Shown: positions 1 through 6,565, counted from the stretch's first letter. The stretch: DNA of 9,772 nucleotides from an uncultured Opitutia bacterium (GCA_913048545.1 CAJWWH010000063.1:1-9772), one strand, 5' to 3'. Program-made: numbers and translations. The notes: generated by a model from the sequence alone, not told the origin.

Positions 1-1
1 A

Positions 2-94
2 CCCTATCTTCTCGAAGTGATTGTTCCCTACACCGAACATGTGCTCCCGATGATCCCTCAGGGTAAATCAGCCAAGGAAATGCTGATTGATTAA
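2..94 (+). CDS. ilvB: Acetolactate synthase large subunit, C-terminal fragment (5' end outside window)
   Basis: The frame starting at base 2 encodes 30 residues, beginning [19 protein letters not shown] and ending KSAKEMLID, then TAA. This matches the extreme C-terminus of the thiamine-diphosphate-dependent acetolactate synthase catalytic subunit, where a (L/V)LxVxVxxxExVxPMxPxGxxxxxM pattern is typical. The enzyme condenses two pyruvates, or pyruvate with 2-oxobutyrate, in the first common step of branched-chain amino acid synthesis in the cytoplasm. Only the tail is visible, so the cofactor-binding domains cannot be checked. A related ThDP enzyme such as a glyoxylate carboligase is possible but less likely. 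The gene runs toward the minus-strand gene at 129-923, separated from it by a small hairpin. Confidence 0.75.
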   Translation, partial: PYLLEVIVPYTEHVLPMIPQGKSAKEMLID

Positions 95-105
95 GTGTTC
101 CCTTC

Positions 106-123
106 TTCCCTTGATTCAGGGAA
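106..123. terminator. Candidate hairpin terminator between convergent genes
   Basis: TTCCCT (106-111) and AGGGAA (118-123) form a perfect 6-bp stem around a 6-base loop. It lies 11 bases after the ilvB stop and 5 bases before the stop of the convergent gene at 129-923. On the + strand it is followed by a T-rich but interrupted tail (TTAGATTACTTCTTTTC), so it is at best a weak intrinsic terminator for ilvB. On the minus strand there is no U tract. Confidence 0.35.
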
Positions 124-128
124 TTAGA

Positions 129-923
129 TTACTTCTTTTCAAATACTTTTAAGGTCTGGTTATAAAAGACTTTTTGCGGAAGGGCTTGTCTTACAAAAAA
201 CAGCCAACTGGCATCCCGATTTCTGAATAAATGGGGATATATTCCCGGACCAGTCCATAACCACTGATCCGATGTGCTCCATAGCCAGACAGAATCTGCA
301 CTGTCACTGGAAGTGAAGAGCCAACCGTGATCGAGGTGATGAATCCAGTCATTTCCTGCATCATAATAGTTGCCAAACCAAGTTGAATTTTTCCATCCTG
401 CCTGAGCAAGATCAGTGGAATTGGAAAGTGGTGATGGGGGAACGGGAGAGACATCGGGATTTTGAACTGCATTCGGGGCGTTCAATTTTAAAATAACAAA
501 AAATTGATCGGTGTATCCCTGAGCAGATGCCATTACCGCAACCCTCTTTTTTTTGGTAACCCCGTTTGAGGTCAGAACATCTCCGTTGAATGATATATCC
601 CCCGATGTACTTTCCCATTTCACTTCATCTGCAGATAATCGGGTCAATGTCCCGTCATCCAATCGTATCGAAGCGACCAATTTGGATGATGTGCCCGAGA
701 AGAGAGAAGAAAGTTCAGAATTTGCTGACAGACCCACAGGCAACGCAAAATCCGCATTGGGACCGACCTGATTACGAATGGAACCGGTACTATCCGTGGT
801 CTCGCCGTAGAATGAAGCCCCAAGCACACCCTCGTTTTGAAGCTGTGAAAAAACGGTGCCCTTACAAAAAAACATAAAAGTTGCCAGGATGGCACACGAA
901 TGAGTAACCGTATTGGTAAACAT
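129..923 (-). CDS. Secreted protein with Ig-like region and Trp-rich C-terminal domain
   Basis: 264 residues of unknown function. Residues 1-26 look like a signal peptide (hydrophobic AILATFMFF core). Residues about 80-148 are beta-rich and resemble a bacterial Ig-like group 2 fold (LxxGTxTxxSxxxVxW, then a Gly-rich turn and a VAVMASAQG-like strand). A Pro/Ser linker (about 155-168) leads to a C-terminal domain (about 177-257) with nine Trp (177, 182, 193, 201, 213, 215, 221, 223, 240) and patterns such as DWIHHLDHGWLF and SVWLWSTSDQWLW. I recognise this Trp-rich type as a recurrent C-terminal module of exported proteins in marine Verrucomicrobiota. That recognition is from memory, and the module has no settled function that I know of. 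The product is probably exported to the periplasm, outer membrane or cell surface. The start has no Shine-Dalgarno sequence, and a palindrome touches it directly upstream. The coding region contains an A8 run (Lys124-126). Confidence 0.75.
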   Translation of the reverse strand: MFTNTVTHSCAILATFMFFCKGTVFSQLQNEGVLGASFYGETTDSTGSIRNQVGPNADFALPVGLSANSELSSLFSGTSSKLVASIRLDDGTLTRLSADEVKWESTSGDISFNGDVLTSNGVTKKKRVAVMASAQGYTDQFFVILKLNAPNAVQNPDVSPVPPSPLSNSTDLAQAGWKNSTWFGNYYDAGNDWIHHLDHGWLFTSSDSADSVWLWSTSDQWLWTGPGIYPHLFRNRDASWLFFVRQALPQKVFYNQTLKVFEKK

Positions 924-940
924 AATAAAATCATTTTATT
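924..940. promoter_or_regulatory. Perfect 17-base palindrome abutting a start codon
   Basis: AATAAAAT-C-ATTTTATT is a perfect inverted repeat with 8-base arms around one central base. It directly touches the ATG (921-923) of the secreted-protein gene and covers its candidate -10 box. The one-base centre makes a hairpin less likely than a dimeric regulator site. The AT-only arms mean that chance symmetry in AT-rich DNA cannot be excluded. Confidence 0.35.
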
Positions 941-963
941 GAGTAAAAAAAAACCTGCGTCAA
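933..963 (-). promoter_or_regulatory. Candidate promoter of the secreted Trp-rich protein gene, with T9 in the spacer
   Basis: On the minus strand, TTGACG (958-963) resembles a -35 box and TAAAAT (933-938) a -10 box. The spacer is 19 bases, longer than the usual 17, and includes nine consecutive T (945-953). Transcription would start about 3 bases before the ATG at 923, giving an almost leaderless mRNA. This is assigned by eye against the sigma-70 consensus, and the organism's own promoter rules are unknown. Confidence 0.35.
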
Positions 964-995
964 CACGAAAACTTTTTCTTACATAATTAGCAATC

Positions 996-1025
996 TCGAC
1001 ACCCGGACTTTATTCCGCTTATATC
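996..1025 (+). promoter_or_regulatory. Candidate promoter of the YceI-family gene
   Basis: TCGACA (996-1001) differs from the TTGACA -35 consensus at one base. TATATC (1020-1025), 18 bases further on, matches four of six -10 positions. A transcript starting 6-7 bases downstream would begin at or next to the ATG at 1032, which fits the lack of any Shine-Dalgarno sequence. The match is weak. Confidence 0.3.
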
Positions 1026-1031
1026 CAATCG

Positions 1032-1694
1032 ATGCGAATTAAAATATTTGAGTGCTTGCCGCTACTATTTTTCCTTCAATTTTGCACGGGTTCCCAGGCA
1101 AAGGTGACTCATTTTGACTTTCAGCCGATGGCGCGTTTGAACAAAATTGAAGTGGGATTGAATAAAGGGGAGCTCTTCGGATTCGGACAATTGCGTGGCA
1201 GTTTTAAAAGCATGGCCGGGGATATAAATTTTATCGTTGAACATCCCACCCGTTCAACCGGCCGGGTATTGCTGGACGCCAGGGCCCTTCAATTCGGATT
1301 TAATAAAGTCAACCTTGATGCCCATGAGGAAGACTGGATGCATTCGAGACTTTATCCGGAAATTTCTTTCATTCTGCTTGGACTCGATAATTGTCGATGG
1401 GAAAAGAGAGTACTTCGGGCCCGTGCTCAAGGCAGTCTTCTGCTCAAAGGGGTTTCCAAAAAAATTTACCTGCCTGTAAGCATTCAGTATTTGCGGGGGG
1501 CACGGAGAAAATATGACGGTAAACGGGGAGACCTGCTCCTGCTCGAGGGTCAGCTTCCCCTAAGCCGAACGGACTTTGAGATAAGCCCCGGGCACATGTT
1601 TGATGTGATCAAGGACCAAATTACGGTAAAATTTTCCCTGATAGGGTGCTCGGACCGTTGTCGTCCTCTGCTGCCCTCTGCCTTATTTTATTGA
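1032..1694 (+). CDS. YceI-family secreted lipid-binding-like protein
   Basis: 220 residues. A signal peptide spans about 1-23 (hydrophobic LPLLFFLQF, with cleavage plausible after SQA). A Cys lies at 18, but FLQFC is a poor lipobox, so I favour a soluble periplasmic protein. The rest follows the YceI beta-barrel pattern: GxLRGSFxSMxGDInF (52-67), VNLDAHEEDWMHSRLYPEISF (93-113, the family's D-x-x-x-YPxIxF block), GSLLLKGVSKKIYLPV (134-149) and LPLSRTDFEI (175-184). Family members bind polyisoprenoid or amphiphilic molecules in a lipocalin-like barrel, and the ligand here cannot be read from sequence. Length is slightly above the usual 190 or so, with a short Cys-containing tail (Cys206, Cys210). 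It is convergent with ruvC, with 15 bases between the stops. There is no ribosome binding site at the ATG. Confidence 0.85.
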   Translation: MRIKIFECLPLLFFLQFCTGSQAKVTHFDFQPMARLNKIEVGLNKGELFGFGQLRGSFKSMAGDINFIVEHPTRSTGRVLLDARALQFGFNKVNLDAHEEDWMHSRLYPEISFILLGLDNCRWEKRVLRARAQGSLLLKGVSKKIYLPVSIQYLRGARRKYDGKRGDLLLLEGQLPLSRTDFEISPGHMFDVIKDQITVKFSLIGCSDRCRPLLPSALFY

Positions 1695-1709
1695 GCCGGT
1701 AACTTTTGT

Positions 1710-2288
1710 TTATGGGGAAACCCAAGTCAGGGCATGACAAAGGGCAAGCCCGAGTGCATCAGACTGGTCGTATGGTAAAGCTTTGGGCAGGTGTAACATT
1801 TGAGCCAAAGTTTGCGACATTTGCTCCTTACTGGCCCGGCCAAATCCCACCACTGCCTGCTTCACCCGCAACGGGGCATATTCAAAAACGGGTACTTCCC
1901 GGATTGCGGAGGCGGAAAGAGCCGCCCCCCGGGCGGAACCCATGATTTGAGCGGTCTTAAAATTCTGTACATAAATAGTCGCTTCACAGGCAAGATGTCT
2001 CGGTTTCCACAAATCCAATAAAGTGGCCACTGACTGATGAATTAATCCGAGGCATGCAATGGAATCAATTTTGGGTTTCAGTGCCAGAGTTTCCGAGTGC
2101 AGTAAACGGTAGGACTGACCTTCGCATTCCAACACGGCCAATCCCGTACCCCTCAAACTTGGATCGACCCCGAGAATCCTTCCTTTGTAGGGAGTTTTTC
2201 GAAGAAGGCTTTGGGGGTCCACCGCCGTGGACTGTCCGGTCCGCCCCGCCAAATGCTGAGCCCAAAGTTTTCGGGAATTTTTACTCAT
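1710..2288 (-). CDS. ruvC: Holliday junction resolvase RuvC
   Basis: 192 residues. RuvC is a dimeric Mg-dependent endonuclease that nicks Holliday junctions symmetrically, acting with the RuvAB branch migration motor. The RNase H-like core starts near residue 37: ILGVDPSLRGTG with Asp42, ACEATIYVQN with Glu102, and DQSDALGLALCH with Asp174 and Asp177. These align with the four acidic catalytic residues of E. coli RuvC (Asp7, Glu66, Asp138, Asp141). About 35 extra, mostly basic and polar residues precede the core, compared with E. coli. ATG at 2288 is preferred, but the ribosome binding site is weak (GAAG) and an in-frame GTG at 2222 (codon 23) is an alternative. It is the last gene of the minus-strand cluster, 14 bases after the transporter stop. 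ruvA and ruvB are not in the window. Confidence 0.93.
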   Translation of the reverse strand: MSKNSRKLWAQHLAGRTGQSTAVDPQSLLRKTPYKGRILGVDPSLRGTGLAVLECEGQSYRLLHSETLALKPKIDSIACLGLIHQSVATLLDLWKPRHLACEATIYVQNFKTAQIMGSARGAALSASAIREVPVFEYAPLRVKQAVVGFGRASKEQMSQTLAQMLHLPKALPYDQSDALGLALCHALTWVSP

Positions 2289-2302
2289 TCTTCATTCACT
2301 GA

Positions 2303-3103
2303 TTAAAAGAGCATACGGATTCCCGCAACCACTATAAAAAACCAGACCAGACTCTCGAAGGCTCGCTGGTTAATATATTTTACAATCATCGGACCCAGTG
2401 AAGCCCCAATTACCGCGGGAATAAACATCCACCAGCTTACCGACATCGAATCAGTGGTAATGATGCCAAGATCAATCATGAAGGGGACTTTGATAATATT
2501 CACAATCAGAAAAAGCCAGGCGGAGGTGCCGATAAAGGCATATTTGGGCAGGGCCATGGCGAGCAAATAAAGCTGGGCAACCGGTCCGGCCGCGTTCGCC
2601 AACATGGTTGCCACCCCGCCCAGCAGGCCAAAAAACACCCCCAGTCCAATGGATCCTTTGGGGGTCTGCCCGTCTGAATGAATTGCTGATTTTTGTCTCG
2701 CCGATCGAAACTTAACCAAAAAATGCAACACAGTCATACTCAGTAAGATTCCCCCAATTACATATTTCAACTGACGAACCCGTTCATTACCGTCCTGAAA
2801 ATAATCAAAGACCCACCAGCCCAGAACGGTACCGATAATAAAAAAGGGCAGTAATCGAATAATGAATTTCCAATCCGTGTGCCTGCGGTACAGGAAAGTG
2901 GCGGTAACATCCGCCGCAATCAGGACGGGGAGAAGTAAACCAACCGAAAGAGGAACTCCAACCAGACCGAGAGCGTCCTCCAATACCAGGGCATAGATTG
3001 CCACGGTCAAATTGCCCGCTCCAGGTAATCCCCCCTTACTCAAGCCCATAATTAATGAACCCAGTGCCAGCAAAAACCAATGCAGGTTATTTAATTCTTC
3101 CAT
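2303..3103 (-). CDS. TauE/SafE (DUF81) family membrane transporter
   Basis: 266 residues from the ATG at 3103. The frame is open five codons further to a TTG at 3118, but neither start has a clear ribosome binding site, so I prefer the ATG. About eight hydrophobic membrane segments are visible. The family hallmark GLSKGGLPGAGNL lies near residues 20-32, and its second-half counterpart (LGVFFGLLGGVATMLANAAGPV) lies about 154-175, consistent with the two-fold internal repeat of the family. A charged cytoplasmic loop (about 131-150) separates the halves. Members are linked to export of sulfite, sulfoacetate or other sulfur-containing anions across the inner membrane, but most are uncharacterised and the substrate here is unknown. 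It lies between recF (about 52 bases upstream) and ruvC (14 bases downstream), probably in one transcript. The nearby cysteine desulfurase makes a sulfur theme possible, not proven. Confidence 0.85.
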   Translation of the reverse strand: MEELNNLHWFLLALGSLIMGLSKGGLPGAGNLTVAIYALVLEDALGLVGVPLSVGLLLPVLIAADVTATFLYRRHTDWKFIIRLLPFFIIGTVLGWWVFDYFQDGNERVRQLKYVIGGILLSMTVLHFLVKFRSARQKSAIHSDGQTPKGSIGLGVFFGLLGGVATMLANAAGPVAQLYLLAMALPKYAFIGTSAWLFLIVNIIKVPFMIDLGIITTDSMSVSWWMFIPAVIGASLGPMIVKYINQRAFESLVWFFIVVAGIRMLF

Positions 3104-3155
3104 ATCAAAATGATACAATTATCGAAGCCAGTCCGTTGCACATAGAAAACATAAT

Positions 3156-4253
3156 TCACTCCCCCACCCCGTCCTCGTTTTTTACAAAAATTCCCCCTTT
3201 TACCTGAAAGACTTCCCAAATTTCCTTCTCTTCGGAGGATGGCAAAGAAGTCCCCGAGGCAAAAACCTGTGCCTCCGGCGGAAGAAGTTTTTTGAAGTTT
3301 GCTTTTCTTTCCTCATCCAATTCTCCCAACACATCGTCGGCGAGAATAATAGGCGTTCGCTTGGTCGCTGATTTGAGATATTCAAACTCCGCCAACCTTA
3401 GGCTTAAAACCAGCCCACGCTGCTGTCCTTCCGAGGCAAATGTCCGGGCATCCTTCTCCGCGATAAGAAATTCAAAGTCATCGCGGTGCGGACCGCGGCG
3501 GGTATTTCCGAGTTGCCGGTCACGCATACGGTCAAAAAGAAGTTTCCCGGCATACTCATCAACATGCTCGATTTCAAAATTAGGTCGATAACGCAGCCCA
3601 ACCTGCTCTTTCCCGTCGGAAAGGGATTGATAATAATTAATTAATGAATCAGAAATTTGACTGATTGCCTGTTTCCGTAGCTGATACAATTTTTGGGCAC
3701 TGGGAATTAAACTTCGTTCAAAGGCATCCAGTTCACGATCTCCTCCGGAATTTTTCAAAATGGCATTTCGTTCACGTAATGACCGATGAAAGATCCGGAG
3801 TGTTTCGAAATACTCGGAGGAGGAGGAGGACAGTAAAATATCGAGCCACCTTCGCCTCTCAGCCGGCCCATCTCGGATCAGACGGAAATCCCTCGAAGAC
3901 AGACTGACCGATGGAAAACTACCGAGATAATCAGTCAGCCGCCTGATTTTTTCCCCCTCCACTTCAAGATTTTTTTCTCCTTTATCCTGGAATTCCAAAA
4001 GTGTTTGATTTTTTTCTCCTTCCTCATCGATAAACTGATAAAAGAGACGGCTTTTTTTTTGTCCGTGCTTCACCAGTCCGTCCATTCCGGATTTCCGGAA
4101 GGATCGTAATGTGGAAGACAGCCCAATCGCTTCAAGCAAATTGGTCTTACCCTGTCCGTTCAATCCAAGGAAAAAAACTCTTCTGCTTAAAAATTGCAAA
4201 CTTGCCGATTCAATATTGCGAAAGTTTTCCAGATTTAAGGCACTTAAATACAT
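3156..4253 (-). CDS. recF: DNA replication and repair protein RecF
   Basis: 365 residues, the normal length for RecF, an SMC-like ATPase that recognises ssDNA-dsDNA gap junctions and works with RecO and RecR to load RecA. Visible blocks: N-terminal LxNFRNIES (8-16); Walker A GLNGQGKT (30-37); the RecF block SSRDFRLIRDGPAERRRWLD (119-138); GNTRRGPHRDDFEF (249-262); ABC signature SEGQQRG (274-280); Walker B/D-loop IILADDVLGELD (302-313). The ATG overlaps the last base of the upstream cysteine desulfurase stop (TAATG), which implies translational coupling. It is not next to dnaA, dnaN or gyrB, its classical neighbours. A (GGA)5 triplet run at 3816-3830 encodes five Ser (142-146), and an A9 run on the coding strand (4052-4060) spans Lys66-67. 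The frame is intact across both. Confidence 0.96.
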   Translation of the reverse strand: MYLSALNLENFRNIESASLQFLSRRVFFLGLNGQGKTNLLEAIGLSSTLRSFRKSGMDGLVKHGQKKSRLFYQFIDEEGEKNQTLLEFQDKGEKNLEVEGEKIRRLTDYLGSFPSVSLSSRDFRLIRDGPAERRRWLDILLSSSSSEYFETLRIFHRSLRERNAILKNSGGDRELDAFERSLIPSAQKLYQLRKQAISQISDSLINYYQSLSDGKEQVGLRYRPNFEIEHVDEYAGKLLFDRMRDRQLGNTRRGPHRDDFEFLIAEKDARTFASEGQQRGLVLSLRLAEFEYLKSATKRTPIILADDVLGELDEERKANFKKLLPPEAQVFASGTSLPSSEEKEIWEVFQVKGGIFVKNEDGVGE

Positions 4254-5395
4254 TACAGGGAAATCACCGAAGACGAGGACGCCTCCTTTTCCAGTTGGGT
4301 GTATGTTTGCTCGATCGCTGAATTTAAATTCTGCCAGTCTTCGGCACTCTCATTCGAATATGAACTGATCCTAATGAGTCGGCGTGTTTCACTGACAGAC
4401 AAATTCATGGCGGAGGCAACCTGAGGATTGGTGCCGCTCCCCGTGGAACAGGCGGATCCGGTGGAAACCGAAAATCCCAATTTATCTAATTTTCCAATCC
4501 AACTCAGACTTTCAAATTTTGGCATAACCAACATTGAGGTGTTCCAAAGTCTTGGATGCTCTTTCCCCAGAATCCGGGTATCCGGGAGGAAGTTCAATAA
4601 ATTAATCTCAAATTGATCCCGCCATGAAGCACGCCCTGAAAAATCTGCCAGTGCTTCCTGTGACTGGGTGAAAGCGGAGAACATCGAGGCAATCGAAGGA
4701 TAATTTTCCGTTCCGCCACGCCATCCGTTTTCCTGCTCGCCCCCTCGCTGAAGCGGAAATGGCCGCGTACATGCGAGCCACCCCACCCCTTTGGGACCGG
4801 AAAACTTATGCCCACTTGCAGAAAAAGAGGTACAGCACGAAAACTCGGACGCATCGATTTTCCCCACCCACTGCGTGGCGTCACAATGAAAAAAAACTCC
4901 TTTTTGTGCACAAACCCGGGCCACATCCTGCCAGGGTTGCAATACCCCGGTCTCGTTATTGGCCGCCATTAGGGAAACCAGGGAAATATCATCCCCTTCA
5001 ATCTTTTTCTCCAAATCATCAATCAAAACGCGGCCACCCGAATCAACCGGGAGATTGAAAACTCGGTTTCCAAACCAATGCCGGGCGGGTTCAAGAATAC
5101 TGGAATGCTCAATGGGGGAAATGAGACACCCCTTGTTTTTCGATGAAAGGGTGGCGGCATGGGCAAAAACTGCATTATTGGACTCGGTTGCCCCGGAGGT
5201 AAAAATCAAGTCATCAATCTTCCACTTCAAGGAATCCGCCAATTCCTCTCTTGCTTTCTCCATCTTGGCCCGCACCCGGGAAGCAGCAAGATAAGGAGAC
5301 GATGGATTCGACCAGTCCTCCTCTAATGCATTTTTGTAAACCTGAAGCGGGATTTGACCAAGTGGCGTAGTCGCATTGTTGTCAAAATAAGTCAT
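4253..5395 (-). CDS. Cysteine desulfurase (NifS/IscS-like class V aminotransferase)
   Basis: 380 residues from the ATG at 5395; the TTG one codon earlier is less likely. A GAGGCGG ribosome binding site sits 5 bases upstream and overlaps the preceding stop. PLP-dependent enzymes of this family remove sulfur from L-cysteine to give alanine and an enzyme persulfide for Fe-S clusters, tRNA thiolation or cofactors. Visible features: YFDNNATTPL at the N-terminus, SGATESNN (67-74), IEHSS with His97, NNETG (146-150), CDATQ with Asp172 and Gln175, SASGHKFSGPKG with the PLP-binding Lys197, RGGTEN (226-231), and the catalytic loop TGSACSTGSG with Cys316. The loop resembles the IscS/NifS group rather than SufS. 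No iscU, iscA, suf or thiI gene lies beside it. It overlaps recF by one base and follows the LysM gene by 10. The exact sulfur acceptor is unknown. Confidence 0.9.
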   Translation of the reverse strand: MTYFDNNATTPLGQIPLQVYKNALEEDWSNPSSPYLAASRVRAKMEKAREELADSLKWKIDDLIFTSGATESNNAVFAHAATLSSKNKGCLISPIEHSSILEPARHWFGNRVFNLPVDSGGRVLIDDLEKKIEGDDISLVSLMAANNETGVLQPWQDVARVCAQKGVFFHCDATQWVGKIDASEFSCCTSFSASGHKFSGPKGVGWLACTRPFPLQRGGEQENGWRGGTENYPSIASMFSAFTQSQEALADFSGRASWRDQFEINLLNFLPDTRILGKEHPRLWNTSMLVMPKFESLSWIGKLDKLGFSVSTGSACSTGSGTNPQVASAMNLSVSETRRLIRISSYSNESAEDWQNLNSAIEQTYTQLEKEASSSSVISL

Positions 5396-5405
5396 CAAAA
5401 CCGCC

Positions 5406-6146
5406 TCAGGGCCTTGGGGGCAAGGCAGGAATGATTAATTTTTGACCGAGCTTTAAACTATTCTTACTGGCTAAGGATTGTCGATTGGCCTGAAAAATTC
5501 GGTCAATATGAGAGGAGTCACCGTAGAGTTTGCGACTAATCGCATATAGACTGTCTCCTTGTTTAACCACATAAGTACGGGGACGGGCAGACTCCGCCTT
5601 CTTTTTGACTAAAGGAGGAGGAGGAACCGCCACTTTTGGTTTATTATTTTGCCCAGCTGCAGACTTCTTGACGTTCAAAGGTAAACCAATGCGGGCCTGT
5701 AGATCAGACACTTCCCTTTTTAAACGTTCATTCTCTTCTCTCAGAGAAAGAGAATCAAGGTATTCGGAATAGGGCTCGCCCGGTAAATTCCGAATAATTT
5801 CACGCTCGGCAGTGACAATTAACTGCTCGACTTTTGGGGCCTCCCGCGAATCGTTTTCGAGCAGAAGAAATCTTCTGAAGTGATAAATCGCCGCCACCGG
5901 ATCTTTTCGGGATTCAAGGGTAAGAAATAACCTTCCCGCCTCCAAATGGGATTTAGGGCACTTTAATGTCCTACGGGTGACTCCGAGAAATTCATCCAAT
6001 GCTTCCTCCTCTTTACCTACTTTCAAAAACGATCGACCCTGTTGAAACGCAGCATCCGCTTCTTCATTGGGAACCAAATTCTCTCGACTGCATGAAGCGA
6101 CAAGTAAAAGTAAAAAAGAAATTAAACTCAAAAAACTATTTTTCAT
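5406..6146 (-). CDS. LysM-domain lipoprotein with helical repeats and coiled coil
   Basis: 246 residues. Residues 1-19 form a lipoprotein signal (hydrophobic SLISFLLLL then VASC, lipid attachment predicted at Cys19). Residues about 28-115 are helical and TPR-like (AFQQGRSFLKVGKEEEALDEF, HLEAGRLFL, AAIYHFRRFLLLE). A short coiled coil follows (about 132-152, SLREENERLKREVSDLQARI), then a Lys/Pro-rich linker with PPPP at 175-178. The C-terminus is one LysM domain (191-240, TYVVKQGDSLYAISRKLYGDSS to LKLGQKLIIP), which binds N-acetylglucosamine in peptidoglycan. The likely role is a membrane-anchored wall-binding or division-associated factor; no catalytic domain is present. The start overlaps the yjbQ-family stop by one base (TAATG), with a GGGGG ribosome binding site inside the upstream gene. 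The precise function is not known. Confidence 0.85.
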   Translation of the reverse strand: MKNSFLSLISFLLLLVASCSRENLVPNEEADAAFQQGRSFLKVGKEEEALDEFLGVTRRTLKCPKSHLEAGRLFLTLESRKDPVAAIYHFRRFLLLENDSREAPKVEQLIVTAEREIIRNLPGEPYSEYLDSLSLREENERLKREVSDLQARIGLPLNVKKSAAGQNNKPKVAVPPPPLVKKKAESARPRTYVVKQGDSLYAISRKLYGDSSHIDRIFQANRQSLASKNSLKLGQKLIIPALPPRP

Positions 6147-6565
6147 TATTCCCCCATATAACTAAATACCAAATTACGTGAATGTGCCATTGCCCTGTGT
6201 TCCCACAAAAAAATTCCCTGCCAGGTTCCCAGTTGCAATCTACCATTTTCAAAAGGAATGTTTTCACTGCTCCGGGTAAGGGCCATTTTAATATGAGAAG
6301 GCATATCATCCGGGCCCTCCATGGTATGAATAAATTCGGGATAATCTTCGGGGACAAGGTTTTCAAAAAATCGCTCCAGGTCTTCCCTGGCGGTTGGGTC
6401 TGCATTTTCCATAAGCACGAGACTGCAACTGGTATGACGAAGGAAAACAGACACTAATCCACTCGAGAAACTGGATTCCCTTAAGCCTTCATTCACGGCA
6501 TGAGTTATTTCGTAAGTCCCCTTACCCGAGGTCTTAAAATTCCAATCTTTTTTATAAATAAACAT
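6146..6565 (-). CDS. YjbQ/UPF0047 family protein (COG0432)
   Basis: 139 residues, full length for this small single-domain family. Conserved blocks are clear: FLRHTSCSLVLMENADP (41-57, with His44, Thr45, Ser46 and Asn54), HTMEGPDDMPSHIKMAL (80-96, with His80 and His91) and QLGTWQGIFLWEHR (111-124, with Trp115, Glu122, His123 and Arg124). The clustered His/Asp/Glu residues suggest a metal or phosphate site. The family is often named secondary thiamine-phosphate synthase because the E. coli member has weak activity of that kind, but its physiological role is unsettled, so I do not assign one. The start ATG at 6565 has only a weak GGAT upstream. The 3' end overlaps the LysM lipoprotein start (TAATG). 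A 91-base gap separates it from lpxA upstream. Confidence 0.92.
   Translation of the reverse strand: MFIYKKDWNFKTSGKGTYEITHAVNEGLRESSFSSGLVSVFLRHTSCSLVLMENADPTAREDLERFFENLVPEDYPEFIHTMEGPDDMPSHIKMALTRSSENIPFENGRLQLGTWQGIFLWEHRAMAHSRNLVFSYMGE

Noticed and set aside
644..934. A 96-codon minus-strand frame starting just upstream of the secreted-protein ATG
   Set aside because: Its hydrophobic start comes from reading the signal-peptide codons out of frame. The 264-residue frame has coherent Ig-like and Trp-rich regions.
1695..1709. A terminator between the convergent YceI and ruvC genes
   Set aside because: The 15-base gap has no inverted repeat of useful length, only a short T run.
3816..3830. 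(GGA)5 triplet repeat in recF as a phase-variation site
   Set aside because: A triplet change only alters the number of Ser residues in a loop and cannot shift frame. RecF is a housekeeping protein, so a switch is unlikely.
4052..4060. A9 run on the recF coding strand as a programmed frameshift
   Set aside because: The zero frame continues intact through all RecF motifs, and no alternative product of interest is seen in the shifted frames. Low-level slippage is possible but gives no evident product.
4594..4926. A 110-codon minus-strand frame within the cysteine desulfurase region
   Set aside because: It is an alternative frame of the same strand inside an intact gene, with no motif of its own.
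4959..5294. A 111-codon + strand frame inside the cysteine desulfurase gene
   Set aside because: It lies opposite the conserved PLP enzyme core and shows no family pattern; it is a shadow frame.
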